Of a stretch of 64,000 nt of DNA, positions 43,301 through 51,821 are shown piece by piece (within the stretch, counting starts at the first letter, position 1; each line of letters opens with the position of its first letter). This DNA is from CALRQJ02 sp943370285 (lineage in GTDB: Bacteria > Bacteroidota > Bacteroidia > Chitinophagales > Chitinophagaceae). The translations under genes were made by a program, and so were the position numbers. The stretch spans positions 1 to 64,000 of the forward strand of contig CALRQJ020000003.1 of the NCBI GenBank assembly GCA_943370285.1, written 5' to 3'. Under the pieces are notes generated by a model that was not told the origin of the DNA, made no database searches, and saw only the letters and a list, made by a program, of their open reading frames with translations.

Positions 43301-45116
43301 AATCTCTGCCTGCACTAATAATGTATTTACTATCCGGCGAAATCAGTACTGCAATTTCAGGCTTCGGTGTTTTGATGGTTTGTAATAAACTGTAATCATA
43401 TCCATTCCATAATTTAATCGTACTGTCTTTAGCACAGGAAACTAAATATCGACCATTACGACTATAACTAATATTACTCACTTCATTGTCATGAGCTTTG
43501 ATAGATTTTACTTCTTTTCCTAGTAATGCATCCCAAATTTTAATAGAATTATCTTGACTGCCTGTTGCAAAATATCGGGGGTTGTTACTCATGGCTACGG
43601 AGTAACTGAGTAAATGACCGGCTTGTACATGTAACGCTATTTTCTCTGTCTCTTTCAAGCGTTTTAGGCCATTGTTTACCCATGTTAATCCTTCTTGATC
43701 ATTGGCCGTAGTAAACCATTGTTTGGCCGTTTTGAACAAACTATCGGCTGTAGTTAATTTGCCATTTTTTTGTTCGCAAATAGCTGCTATATATGTAGCC
43801 CACCCAATGCTAGTTGCCATGTTGCTAGCTTCTCCATAAGCTTGTAACAATTGGCTGATTTGTATGGCTTCGATAGTGTTTTCTCGATAAGCTTCTTGTA
43901 ACCCTGTGTTCATCCAATCTTGGTCTGACTGATTAGATACGATTTGTTTAAGTATAGCTTTAGCTGCAATAGTTTTTTCTGTTGCGGTTGACTTTGAACG
44001 GATGAAAGCAGCAATATCTTTTTTTGCCAATGGTGTATAATTAATGACCCATGTTGCAAAAATTTCTGCAAACTTGAAATCGTTGGCGATATACTTGCCC
44101 GGGTATTCCGCCACAAAATTTAAGAAGTATTGAATTTCTTCCGGCGTAGCTTCATGCATGCCCCGCATAAAGTTCATGCCTTTAAAAATGCCTTCGGGCA
44201 TGATTAAGCCATAAAATGCATTGGTAGCAGTATCTTCACCAAGTGTGGTTACAATTTCATCTAACGATTGTTTTAATACATCCATTGTTTCTCTATCCAC
44301 CAACGAATCATAGAAGTATTGAAAAAATCGCCTATTGATAATTCTTTCTCGGTACGAATTTCTAAACACTATATTGTTGATTACATATTGTCTAAAAGGC
44401 ATCGTTTCAAAATAGAGGGGCACTTGTGCTTCAACAAAAACCATATCGCCCAATTTTATGGTATCATTTTTTGTAGGAGTAATAATGGCCGTAAAACGAT
44501 TAGGGCTTATTGAATCTATGCTTGCCTTTCCAAAAAAAATAAATGCATCTCTTTGTGTTTCCTGTATATATCTGCTGAACACTTCAGCTACTTTAGTGGT
44601 GTCTTTTATGCCGTCATTACTTCCACCATCTACCGTTAGGTATAAATTGCCATTGCCTAAAGTATCTATTTGAATAACTTGTAATGCAATGAATTTGGGA
44701 ATAGTGGTGGTGGTGGGTTGATAATTAAATGACCAATTATTAGCTTGAATGGTTCGGTGCAATTCATTCAAGTTAATGAGTGCTTGACTTTTGTCTGTTT
44801 TGTGTTGATACTTTCTTCCATTTTGTAAGGCCACCGTAAAATATCGATGTGCCGTATTGGGCTTAGCCAATTGCTGGTAGCTTTTGCCAATGGTGTTTAA
44901 GCAACCGGTAGTAAAGGGTTGGTATTCAAAATGATATTTAATGGCGCTATCAATAGCTTGTTGTCCATAGATAATGGCCGAATCATATTTTTTATCGGCG
45001 TAGGCTTTATCAGCCAAATAAGTAAGGTTGATGTAGGATTCTAATGGTGCTTGTGCAAATGTTAAGGCATTTGAAAATACAGTTAAGCCAACAAAAAAGA
45101 GCAAACGTAGTTTCAT
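40368..45116 (-). CDS. Exported WD40-repeat protein with C-terminal caspase domain
   Basis: A 1582-residue protein started at the ATG at 45116, where MKLRLLFFVGLTVFSNALTFAQ is a signal peptide. The first 140 residues hold TPR-like helices. A helical part follows, then from about 500 to 1150 a long run of WD40-type blades (FATGSQDNSIKIWDA, LVSCAKDSTIKLWNG, IISAGRDSLIKVWDI and others). A linker precedes a caspase-like domain at about 1330-1582, with His1378 in AVTGHG and Cys1428 in LIDACHSG, so the dyad is intact. WD40 plus caspase proteins are known in some filamentous bacteria, but export is less usual. No partner gene is adjacent. Confidence 0.85.
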   Translation of the reverse strand: MKLRLLFFVGLTVFSNALTFAQAPLESYINLTYLADKAYADKKYDSAIIYGQQAIDSAIKYHFEYQPFTTGCLNTIGKSYQQLAKPNTAHRYFTVALQNGRKYQHKTDKSQALINLNELHRTIQANNWSFNYQPTTTTIPKFIALQVIQIDTLGNGNLYLTVDGGSNDGIKDTTKVAEVFSRYIQETQRDAFIFFGKASIDSISPNRFTAIITPTKNDTIKLGDMVFVEAQVPLYFETMPFRQYVINNIVFRNSYRERIINRRFFQYFYDSLVDRETMDVLKQSLDEIVTTLGEDTATNAFYGLIMPEGIFKGMNFMRGMHEATPEEIQYFLNFVAEYPGKYIANDFKFAEIFATWVINYTPLAKKDIAAFIRSKSTATEKTIAAKAILKQIVSNQSDQDWMNTGLQEAYRENTIEAIQISQLLQAYGEASNMATSIGWATYIAAICEQKNGKLTTADSLFKTAKQWFTTANDQEGLTWVNNGLKRLKETEKIALHVQAGHLLSYSVAMSNNPRYFATGSQDNSIKIWDALLGKEVKSIKAHDNEVSNISYSRNGRYLVSCAKDSTIKLWNGYDYSLLQTIKTPKPEIAVLISPDSKYIISAGRDSLIKVWDINTGKLLHRLEKHKGRINDLHYSTFDNRFLYSAGADSMVYVWNMDSLKQTGWIKEKSRVVSVRESGDGKYIATVTSDSNIHVRNNDNKYSLYFADSISSKPNSFFISYNTPEFSPDSKLLVYGVKKKNNPLRVVHLGKGLYKDFSLSTADSSIMIESSHFSADGNYLVQHYNGLVGLSMFNFTNFDFDNAPKSFTKKEFKYYNYPPFGIAFAKDNSGLIAVTSAIVKINFSNAKVQQLAYGNVSFNNQLLALKQPNWVTYYDDIFNAFTIYDVVKKSVVKSLVFQPNEAFSAVAANQQQTRFYISGKDGSIQGFDTAGNKSLFVSKFTSSADDGIRTIKYDDYRNIIYAITYNGKCLIIHASTGKLIDSLNVKKAIDIIVSNKVVYVLTAERKLLQFKPNSTVAFVTTKLPNLPTELGIMQLSNNQQSLVIQTSNRHISLFDVVANKVVKTIESHQALSLGLSISPDDKWVATSGLDNQIKLYSLRNLTPAMTIYTPMENDYVFADTNGYYLSTKRGLEGIVFNYNDNAYGFEQFDVQFNRPDKILAQLPNADTALIRSYYLAYQKRLRQLGINEKQFANTIHLPVTKIRDKFTVRPTTSAATYTFTVDCYDTKYAVSSIQVLVNNNPVFGKEGKRLPNKSTNATQQLSVQLSRGNNNIKVYCVNEKGIASLKESFDVLSTYAFEKPATTYFIGIGVSNYKDSTNNLKYAVKDVRDLAKTFGTYYTNHVIDTLLNEQATKENILALKHKLMQTTVNDRVIVAVTGHGLLSDSLDFYYGTYDVDFNKPAQRGLKYDWLEGLLDDIPARQKLLLIDACHSGALDKESLLAVQQKDNNRTDVIAAETTTVKEYGTKGSAVLWKEKKVAVNSVFDLMQSSFADVSNSNGTIVISAAGGLEFAYESPEWNNGVFTYCIRRGIENELADKLGGNFDKRISVQELLRYVSTQVPQLTNGKQRPISRRENLDFDWLIR

Positions 45117-45401
45117 GCCACACAGTATTATGTTGAAGTTACTAAATTGCTGAAAGCCTAGCATAAATTAGCTACCCTTTGTTGGGTATTTTTATTTACT
45201 GTCATCATTCAACAAAAATTGAAAGTTGGAATGATTGATATAAATAAATAATTGAAATATGCCTATTTAGGTGGCATAGATTAGCTTATTACCGTTTCCA
45301 ATCGCTTAACTATGGCTGATATTGAGGTATATTTTGCTCATTTTTAGCAAATTCATCCTGTCAATTAACGTACCTTGCGGCCTTAGTGAGTAGCAACATC
45401 A
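45117..45401. other. Divergent intergenic region, serC and WD40-caspase promoters
   Basis: This 285-base stretch lies between the divergent WD40-caspase and serC genes. It holds a TACCTTGC box (45371-45378), one or two bases off the TAnnTTTG consensus, 24 bases before the serC ATG. A small hairpin TACCC-TTTGTT-GGGTA at 45172-45187 followed by T-rich DNA is on the wrong side of any gene end to be a terminator. Nothing else is seen. Confidence 0.4.
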
Positions 45402-46472
45402 ATGAAGAAGCATAATTTCAACTCTGGTCCGTCCGTTTTACCGCAAACCGTACTCGAACAAGCTGCAGAAGCAGTAATTGACTTTAACGGTATTGGATTA
45501 TCTATTCTAGAAGTAGGGCATCGAAGCAAATGGTTTGTGCCTGTTATTGAAGAAGCAAGGGCATTAGTAAAAGAGCTGATGCAGTTGAATGATGATTATG
45601 AAGTACTGTTTTTACATGGCGGTGCAACCACGCAATTCATGCAAGTACCTATGAACTTGTTAGATGCTACTGCTACCGCAGCTTATTGCGATAATGGTAT
45701 TTGGGGCAGTAAAGCCATCAAAGAAGCCATGCTCTTTGGGCATGTTAATGTAGTTGCCTCATCGGCTGATAAAAAGCATACTTATATCAATAAAGGATTT
45801 GATATACCGGAAGATGCTACTTATCTACATATAACAACAAATAATACAGTAGAGGGTACACAATGGCATAGTTTCTCACAAACAAATATTCCCATTGTGG
45901 CTGATATGAGTAGCGATATCTTCAGCCGCCAAATGAACTTTGATCAATTTGCAGTTATCTATGCCGGTGCTCAAAAAAACATGGGTGCTGCCGGTGTAAA
46001 TCTGTTGGTAGTTCGTAAAGATGTGTTGGGCAAGGTAACAAGGCCAATACCGGCTATTATGGATTATCGCAATCATATAGAAGCAAATTCTTTACTCAAT
46101 ACGCCACCTGTTTTTGCTATATACGTAGCCTTACTTACTTTGAGATGGATTAAAGCTGAAGGCGGACTTGCCGCTATGGAAGAACGCAGTGTAGCAAAAG
46201 CAAATTTGCTGTACTCAACCGTAGACAGTTTGCCCATTTTTACATCATACATTAATGCAGCAGATCGTAGTTTAATGAATGCTGTATTCTTTATGTCGAA
46301 TCCTGAATTAGAATCACCATTTCTTGATTTATGTAGCAAGGAGGGTATGATTGGCGTAAAAGGATATCGAACTGTTGGGGGTATAAGGGTAAGTATGTAC
46401 AATGCCCTAGCTATGGAAAGTGTAGAAGCCATCACACAGCTCATGCAATATTTTAATCAGAAAAACGGATAA
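45402..46472 (+). CDS. serC: Phosphoserine aminotransferase
   Basis: A 356-residue PLP enzyme converting 3-phosphohydroxypyruvate and glutamate into phosphoserine. HNFNSGPSVLPQTVLEQA starts it, FLHGGATTQFMQVPMNL binds phosphate, and the PLP lysine is Lys192 in GAQKNMG. The end GIRVSMYNALAMESVEAI is standard. The length is normal. A DUF1015 gene starts 32 bases downstream, as is common in Bacteroidota, but serA, which usually sits between the two, is absent. Confidence 0.96.
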   Translation: MKKHNFNSGPSVLPQTVLEQAAEAVIDFNGIGLSILEVGHRSKWFVPVIEEARALVKELMQLNDDYEVLFLHGGATTQFMQVPMNLLDATATAAYCDNGIWGSKAIKEAMLFGHVNVVASSADKKHTYINKGFDIPEDATYLHITTNNTVEGTQWHSFSQTNIPIVADMSSDIFSRQMNFDQFAVIYAGAQKNMGAAGVNLLVVRKDVLGKVTRPIPAIMDYRNHIEANSLLNTPPVFAIYVALLTLRWIKAEGGLAAMEERSVAKANLLYSTVDSLPIFTSYINAADRSLMNAVFFMSNPELESPFLDLCSKEGMIGVKGYRTVGGIRVSMYNALAMESVEAITQLMQYFNQKNG

Positions 46473-46504
46473 TTAAAAATATCAATTTCACCAAATCAGC
46501 ATAC

Positions 46505-47740
46505 ATGGCGATTATTAGTCCCTTTAAAGCGCTTCGTCCTCAGCCACAATTTGCGAAGCAAGTAGCAAGCAGACCTTACGATGTATTGAATAGTAAAGAA
46601 GCTAAGTCTGAAGCTCAAGGCAATTCACATTCTTTTTTACATATCACTAAAAGCGAAATCGATTTACCGGAGGATACCGATATTCACTCACAAGCTGTGT
46701 ATGATAGTGCAGCGCAAAACTTAACAGCCTTCATAAAAAGAGAAGTGTTGTTTAGAGAAAGCAAGCCATGTTATTATATTTATCAATTAATCATGAATGG
46801 TCGCAGCCAAACAGGTTTGGTATGTGGTAGTTCGGTGGATGATTATGAAAACGATATCATCAAAAAACATGAGTTTACAAGGCCGGAGAAAGAGCAAGAT
46901 CGTATCAATCATATCAAAACTACCGGTGCACAAACGGGTAATGTATTTCTAGCATATAGAAATGTGGCTGATGTAGATACTGTAATAGAAAATTGGAAAA
47001 GAGATCGTTCTGCTATTTATGATTTTGTAGCAGATGATGGAATACAACATACCATTTGGGTGATTAATGATGAAGAAACCATCGAAAAAGTAACACAGCT
47101 TTTTGCTACTCAAGTGCCTTGCACTTACATAGCTGATGGTCATCATCGTGCTGCATCTGCTGCTAAAGTAAGAGCCGCTTTAGGAACTGCTGCTACTGCC
47201 GATGCTAATTTTTTCCTTACCACTTTATTTCCTGCCAACGAGTTATACATCATGGATTATAACAGAGTGGTTAAAGATTTGAACGGATTAACTGCCGATG
47301 CTTTAATTGCTGCAATTGAACAACAGTTTGGGGTAGAATTGATAGGTAGCAAGGCTGTTACTCCTGCAAGTTTGCATGAGTTTGGTATGTATCTGGCAGG
47401 CAATTGGTATAAGTTATCCGCAAAAGAAGGCACTTACACCGAAGATCCAATTAGTGTATTAGATGTAACTATTTTATCAAATAATATTTTAGATCCAATC
47501 TTGGGAATCAAAGACCAACGGACCGATAAAAGAGTAGATTTTGTAGGGGGCATTAGAGGTTTAGGTGAATTGGAGAAAAGAGTGAATAGTGGCGACATGG
47601 CCGTTGCTTTTAGTTTGTATCCGGTAAGTATCAATCAATTATTTGATATTGCAGATAGTGGAAATGTAATGCCGCCAAAAAGTACTTGGTTTGAACCCAA
47701 ATTAAGAGATGGCTTGCTTACGCACCTTATTTACGATTAA
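46505..47740 (+). CDS. DUF1015-family protein
   Basis: A 411-residue cytoplasmic protein. The family signature IISPFKALRP and the YDVLNSKEAK start are clear, and KKHEFTRPEKEQDRINHIKTTGAQTGNVFL and CTYIADGHHRAASA follow. The exact role is unproven; its frequent company with serine-biosynthesis genes suggests a link to serine metabolism, but this is not shown. It is 32 bases downstream of serC, so a shared transcript is likely. The end of the gene converges with nothing; the next gene is on the same strand 52 bases later. Confidence 0.9.
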   Translation: MAIISPFKALRPQPQFAKQVASRPYDVLNSKEAKSEAQGNSHSFLHITKSEIDLPEDTDIHSQAVYDSAAQNLTAFIKREVLFRESKPCYYIYQLIMNGRSQTGLVCGSSVDDYENDIIKKHEFTRPEKEQDRINHIKTTGAQTGNVFLAYRNVADVDTVIENWKRDRSAIYDFVADDGIQHTIWVINDEETIEKVTQLFATQVPCTYIADGHHRAASAAKVRAALGTAATADANFFLTTLFPANELYIMDYNRVVKDLNGLTADALIAAIEQQFGVELIGSKAVTPASLHEFGMYLAGNWYKLSAKEGTYTEDPISVLDVTILSNNILDPILGIKDQRTDKRVDFVGGIRGLGELEKRVNSGDMAVAFSLYPVSINQLFDIADSGNVMPPKSTWFEPKLRDGLLTHLIYD

Positions 47741-47792
47741 GTTTTAACAGGGGCTTATCTTCAAATAGGCTCATTTATGTTATTTTTAGCCC

Positions 47793-48797
47793 ATGAAGCA
47801 GTTGTTGGTTTTACTACAATTTATTATTGCTACATCCATTTTTGCACAGCCGCAAGATGTAGCTACCATGCACCAAACGGCCAAGTCGTTTATTGGTCAG
47901 GGCGATTATGAAAATGCCATTTTGGTACTAAACCGAGCTTTACAAACAGAACCGAACAATATCGAACTTTTAAAAGATTTAGCCTTTGCAGCCTATCTTA
48001 AAAGAGATTACGCTAAATCGTTAGAAGCTGCCAAAAAAATCATCAATCGCAGCGATGCAGATGCTCAATGCTATCAGATTGCAGGAATGGTTCACCGTTC
48101 TGTAGCCGATTATAAAGAAGGGGAGAAGATGTACAAACAAGCGATTAAAAAATTCCCTAATGCAGGTGTATTGTATAATGATTATGGCGAATTATTGGTC
48201 GATAAAAAATCAGGTAGCCCCATTAGTTTGTGGGAAAAAGGCATTGAAATAGATCCAAATTACAGCGGTAATTATTACAATGCAGCTAAGCATTACAGCC
48301 AAAAAGGAGATCATATTAGAGCGTTGCTTTACGGCGAGACTTTCATCAATATCGAAAGTTTTTCTCAGCGTACTACCGAAATTAAGAACATCTTGTTGGA
48401 TGAATACAAGACTTTGTTTTTAGCTGCCGATATGCAAGCTCCTTACAAAAAAGATCATCCATTTTATAAATCGGTGGTAGAAACGCTCCATAAACAAAAT
48501 GGCGTTACCGTCATCGGAATTACACCCGAAAGTCTTACCGCTATACGTACCCGATTCATTTTAGAATGGTATGCCAACCCTAACCCATTAGCCTTCAGAT
48601 TGTTTGAGCACCATCGCCAATTATTGCAAGAAGGTTTGTTCGAAGCCTATAACCAATGGGTGTTTGGCGCAGCATCAAACGTGGCTGCTTTTCAACTGTG
48701 GCAAAACAACAATGCTAATAACTACAACGAGTTCCTCAAATTTGTAAGAGGCCGGGTGTATAAAGTACCTACTGGGCAGTATTATTCTACCAACTAA
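47793..48797 (+). CDS. Exported TPR-repeat protein
   Basis: A 334-residue protein with signal peptide (LLVLLQFIIATSIFAQ). TPR-like repeats occupy about 25-190 (SFIGQGDYENAILVLNRAL, YLKRDYAKSLEAAKKII, GAGDH-like helices later). The last 115 residues are a compact alpha/beta segment with TPESLTAIRTRFILEWY and NEFLKFVRGRVYKVPTGQYY that I cannot assign. It probably mediates protein interaction in the periplasm. The start follows DUF1015 by 52 bases on the same strand. Confidence 0.75.
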   Translation: MKQLLVLLQFIIATSIFAQPQDVATMHQTAKSFIGQGDYENAILVLNRALQTEPNNIELLKDLAFAAYLKRDYAKSLEAAKKIINRSDADAQCYQIAGMVHRSVADYKEGEKMYKQAIKKFPNAGVLYNDYGELLVDKKSGSPISLWEKGIEIDPNYSGNYYNAAKHYSQKGDHIRALLYGETFINIESFSQRTTEIKNILLDEYKTLFLAADMQAPYKKDHPFYKSVVETLHKQNGVTVIGITPESLTAIRTRFILEWYANPNPLAFRLFEHHRQLLQEGLFEAYNQWVFGAASNVAAFQLWQNNNANNYNEFLKFVRGRVYKVPTGQYYSTN

Positions 48798-48872
48798 TTT
48801 TTTGAATTTTTCGATAAAGGGAAATTTGTGTTAATAATACATGTACCAACATGTAATTGAACTTTTTGCCAT

Positions 48873-48880
48873 TACCTTTG
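48873..48880 (+). promoter_or_regulatory. Putative -7 box for the yceI-like gene
   Basis: TACCTTTG is an exact TAnnTTTG match, ending 26 bases before the ATG at 48907. The -33 position reads CATG, so it fits only partly. Confidence 0.5.
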
Positions 48881-48906
48881 TTTAAACATTAAATCTTAAA
48901 CAAATT

Positions 48907-49560
48907 ATGAAGCAAATTTTCACTTTACTAGCTGCAACTGCTATTTTAGCTGCCTGCAACAATGCACCAGAGGCCGACAAAGCAACTACAACAGATCAGC
49001 AAACTGCATCTACAGACAGTATCAATTTTACTATTGACACTACAACCAGCAAAGTAAACTGGGTAGGTAGCAAGCCAACCGGTAAACACACAGGTTACTT
49101 TTTATTGAGTAACGGTGGCTTTGCAGTAAATAACGGTACTATCACAGGTGGTAATTTCACCATCAACGCTAACAGTTTAACCGTAACTGATTTAACAGGT
49201 GAAGACAAAGGCAAATTAGAAGGTCACTTGAAAAGTGCCGATTTCTTTAACGTAGAAAAATATGCAACTGCTCGTTTCGAAGTTACCGGTGTAACTACTT
49301 ATGATAGCACTACTGCTACAATAAAATTAGTCGGTGCAACACATGTAATTAGTGGTAATCTTACTTTGTTAGATAGCACAAAAAACATCAGCTTCCCTGC
49401 AAAAGTTAACTTAACTGATGCTGCTATAACTGCGGAAGCTAGCTTCAACATTGATCGTACACAGTGGGGTTTAAATTACAAAGGACCAAACAATCCTCAA
49501 GATTGGTTTATCAGCAAAGAAGTAAATCTAACCTTGAATATCAGCGCAAGCAAAAAGTAA
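48907..49560 (+). CDS. YceI-family lipoprotein
   Basis: A 217-residue lipoprotein with lipobox LAAC (ATAILAACNN). A low-complexity linker rich in threonine and alanine leads to a YceI-type lipocalin-like barrel from about residue 42: DTTTSKVNWVGSKP starts it, GHLKSADFFNVEKYATARFEVTG is the central block, and FNIDRTQWGLNY follows. YceI-like proteins bind isoprenoid or other amphiphiles. The gene has its own -7 box and a terminator downstream, so it is probably monocistronic. No polyprenyl pathway gene is nearby. Confidence 0.9.
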   Translation: MKQIFTLLAATAILAACNNAPEADKATTTDQQTASTDSINFTIDTTTSKVNWVGSKPTGKHTGYFLLSNGGFAVNNGTITGGNFTINANSLTVTDLTGEDKGKLEGHLKSADFFNVEKYATARFEVTGVTTYDSTTATIKLVGATHVISGNLTLLDSTKNISFPAKVNLTDAAITAEASFNIDRTQWGLNYKGPNNPQDWFISKEVNLTLNISASKK

Positions 49561-49582
49561 TCAGGTTCGTTATTTAACATAT

Positions 49583-49611
49583 AGCCGGCAGTTTTCTGTC
49601 GGCTTTTTTTA
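49583..49611 (+). terminator. Rho-independent terminator after the yceI-like gene
   Basis: AGCCGGCAG pairs with CTGTCGGCT (49583-49604, one mismatch-type G-T pair) around a TTTT loop, followed by TTTTTTT. It is 23 bases after the stop. Confidence 0.85.
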
Positions 49612-49655
49612 TTCCCTTGCTTTTCTATAATTTCATCATTCTTAAAACAACTGAC

Positions 49656-49934
49656 ATGACAGATCAAAAAGATGAGAAGCTTTGGCGTTTGGCCAAGAAA
49701 AGAGCTAGCTTCAAAAAAAGTTTATTCTCTTATTTTGTAGTGAATACTTTTTTGTGGTTCATATACTGGTATTCACATGATTGGAAAATAGAGATGAGCG
49801 GAGGTATACCTTGGCCGCTTTGGGTAATGATTGGTTGGGGCTTCGGTTTAGCTTTTCAATATTTTGAAGCATATAGTGGCGATAAAGTAGACTTGGCCGA
49901 AAAAGAGTATGAAAAATTGAAGAAGGGAAATTAG
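49656..49934 (+). CDS. 2TM-domain protein
   Basis: A 92-residue protein from the ATG at 49656. RAKKRASFKKSLFSYFVVNTFLWFIYWYS-like and PWPLWVMIGWGFGLAFQYFEAY segments form the two membrane helices of the 2TM domain (first helix about 23-43, second about 55-75), ending in a charged tail. The domain is common in Bacteroidota, often attached to histidine kinases, and its role alone is unknown. It lies between the yceI terminator and the acyl-CoA synthetase gene. Confidence 0.85.
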   Translation: MTDQKDEKLWRLAKKRASFKKSLFSYFVVNTFLWFIYWYSHDWKIEMSGGIPWPLWVMIGWGFGLAFQYFEAYSGDKVDLAEKEYEKLKKGN

Positions 49935-49986
49935 TTTGATGATTATTTTTTTGCTGTATTTATAAGACGATAAAACGATTCTTGCT

Positions 49987-51777
49987 ATGAATATTAATGC
50001 CAGATTATTCGATTGTTTGCAATACCAACTCGATAATTTTCCTAAAGAAGACATGTTGGTGGCCAAAGAAAAAGGACAATGGACACCTTACAGTACCGCA
50101 AAGGTTAACGATATCATCAACCAACTAAGTGCAGGCCTATTAAAGCTTGGCATTAGTGGTAATGACTTTACTGCTGAAGGTGCCGACAAAGTTGCCATCA
50201 TTAGTAATAACCGACCCGAGTGGTTGTTTTTAGATATGGCAGTACAGCAAACCGGTGCCATTCTTATTCCCATTTATCCAACAACCAATCCGTTGGAATT
50301 AGAATTTATTTTGAATGATGCAGCAGTAAAATATGTATTTGTTAGCGATGCTGATTTATTGGCCAAGGTTAAAAATGTAAGTGAACGAATTCCATCATTA
50401 ATCAACATTTATACCTTTAATGAAATGGAAGGAGCCGATCATTGGAAGCAACTGTTGACAATTGCAACAGATGCTGAACATAGTAAATTGCAGGAGTTGA
50501 AAGTTTCTATTCCGCAAGAACATCTAGCAACCATTATTTATACATCCGGTACAACCGGTACACCAAAAGGGGTGATGTTATCGCATCGCAACATTGTAAC
50601 CAATGTGTACTACTCTAAAGAAAGTTTTCCGTTTCAGGATGCACCGGAAACCAAAGTATTAAGCTTTTTACCACTCAATCATATTTTCGAAAAAACTTGT
50701 TCTTATATCTATATGTTTAGTGGCATTAGTATTTACTATGCCGAAAGTTTAGAAACCATTGGCGATAATTTGAAAGAAATTAAACCCGATGGATTTACTA
50801 CTGTGCCTCGTTTGCTTGAAAAAGTATTTGAGAAGATTATGACAAAGGGTAGTGAATTAACCGGCACCAAACGAAAACTATTCTTTTGGGCAGTTGATTT
50901 AGCTGAAAAATATGATAATAGAAATGGTGGTGGTTTGTGGTACGATGTACAATTAGCCATTGCTAATAAACTCATCTTTAGTAAGTGGAGAGAAGCCCTT
51001 GGTGGAAATGTAAAATTCATCATTACCGGTGGTGCTGCATGTCAGGTTAAATTGCTTCGCATTTTTAATGCTGCACAAATTCCTGTATTTGAAGGGTATG
51101 GTCCAACAGAAAACAGTCCGGTAATTAGTGTAAACAGACAAACAAAAGGTGGTACTAAGTTTGGAACCGTTGGTCCGCCAATTAGCGGTATAGAAGTTAA
51201 ATTAGCTGAAGACGGAGAAATTATTGTAAAAGGTCCAACAGTAATGAAAGGCTATTACAAAAGACCGGATATAACAGCCGAAACCATTGTTGATGGTTGG
51301 TTGCTAACCGGCGATATTGGTGTATGGGAAGATGGTACGTTCTTAAAAATCACTGATAGAAAAAAAGAACTCTTTAAAACAAGTGGCGGCAAGTATGTAG
51401 CGCCACAGCCTATCGAGAATAAATTAAAAGAAAGTCCTTTTGTAGAACAAGTGATTGTAGTAGGTGCTGAGCGGAAATTTGTGGGGGCATTAATTGTGCC
51501 CTCTTTCCCAACGTTAAAAGAATGGATGAGAGAAAAAGGCATCAACTTTACAACAAATGAAGATGTAATACATCACCCCAAAGTATTGGAATTATATCGA
51601 GGTTTAGTGGAAAGTTTCAACACGTATTTTAACCATGTTGAACAGATTAAGAAGTTTGAATTGTTGCCTCGAGAATGGAGTGTAGAAACCGGAGAGATGA
51701 CACCAAAAATGAGTTTGAAACGCAAAATTGTGATGGAGAAATTCAAAGATGCGGTGGATAGAATTTATACGGATTAG
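49987..51777 (+). CDS. Long-chain acyl-CoA synthetase (AMP-forming)
   Basis: A 596-residue adenylate-forming enzyme. The ATP-binding P-loop is IIYTSGTTGTPKGVMLSH, FEGYGPTENSPVISV is the A5 motif, LLTGDIGVWEDGTFLKITDRKKELFKTSGGKYVAPQ contains A7-A8, and MSLKRKIVMEKF has the A10 lysine. It activates fatty acids as acyl-AMP then acyl-CoA for lipid synthesis or breakdown. It resembles the FadD15/long-chain group with the long C-terminal lid. Symbol not assigned because the chain length is unknown. A strong terminator shared with the convergent gene follows. Confidence 0.93.
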   Translation: MNINARLFDCLQYQLDNFPKEDMLVAKEKGQWTPYSTAKVNDIINQLSAGLLKLGISGNDFTAEGADKVAIISNNRPEWLFLDMAVQQTGAILIPIYPTTNPLELEFILNDAAVKYVFVSDADLLAKVKNVSERIPSLINIYTFNEMEGADHWKQLLTIATDAEHSKLQELKVSIPQEHLATIIYTSGTTGTPKGVMLSHRNIVTNVYYSKESFPFQDAPETKVLSFLPLNHIFEKTCSYIYMFSGISIYYAESLETIGDNLKEIKPDGFTTVPRLLEKVFEKIMTKGSELTGTKRKLFFWAVDLAEKYDNRNGGGLWYDVQLAIANKLIFSKWREALGGNVKFIITGGAACQVKLLRIFNAAQIPVFEGYGPTENSPVISVNRQTKGGTKFGTVGPPISGIEVKLAEDGEIIVKGPTVMKGYYKRPDITAETIVDGWLLTGDIGVWEDGTFLKITDRKKELFKTSGGKYVAPQPIENKLKESPFVEQVIVVGAERKFVGALIVPSFPTLKEWMREKGINFTTNEDVIHHPKVLELYRGLVESFNTYFNHVEQIKKFELLPREWSVETGEMTPKMSLKRKIVMEKFKDAVDRIYTD

Positions 51778-51786
51778 GTAAAACTA

Positions 51787-51820
51787 AAAGCCCCGAAGTT
51801 GAATGCTTCGGGGCTTTTGT
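51787..51820. terminator. Bidirectional terminator between convergent genes
   Basis: AAAGCCCCGAAG (51787-51798) pairs perfectly with CTTCGGGGCTTT (51806-51817). Flanking A and T runs make it work for both the acyl-CoA synthetase and the zinc phospholipase-like gene. Confidence 0.9.
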
Positions 51821-51821
51821 T

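Noticed and set aside
45172..45195. Small hairpin TACCC-TTTGTT-GGGTA followed by T-rich DNA
   Set aside because: It lies in a divergent promoter region with no gene ending before it, so it is not a terminator.
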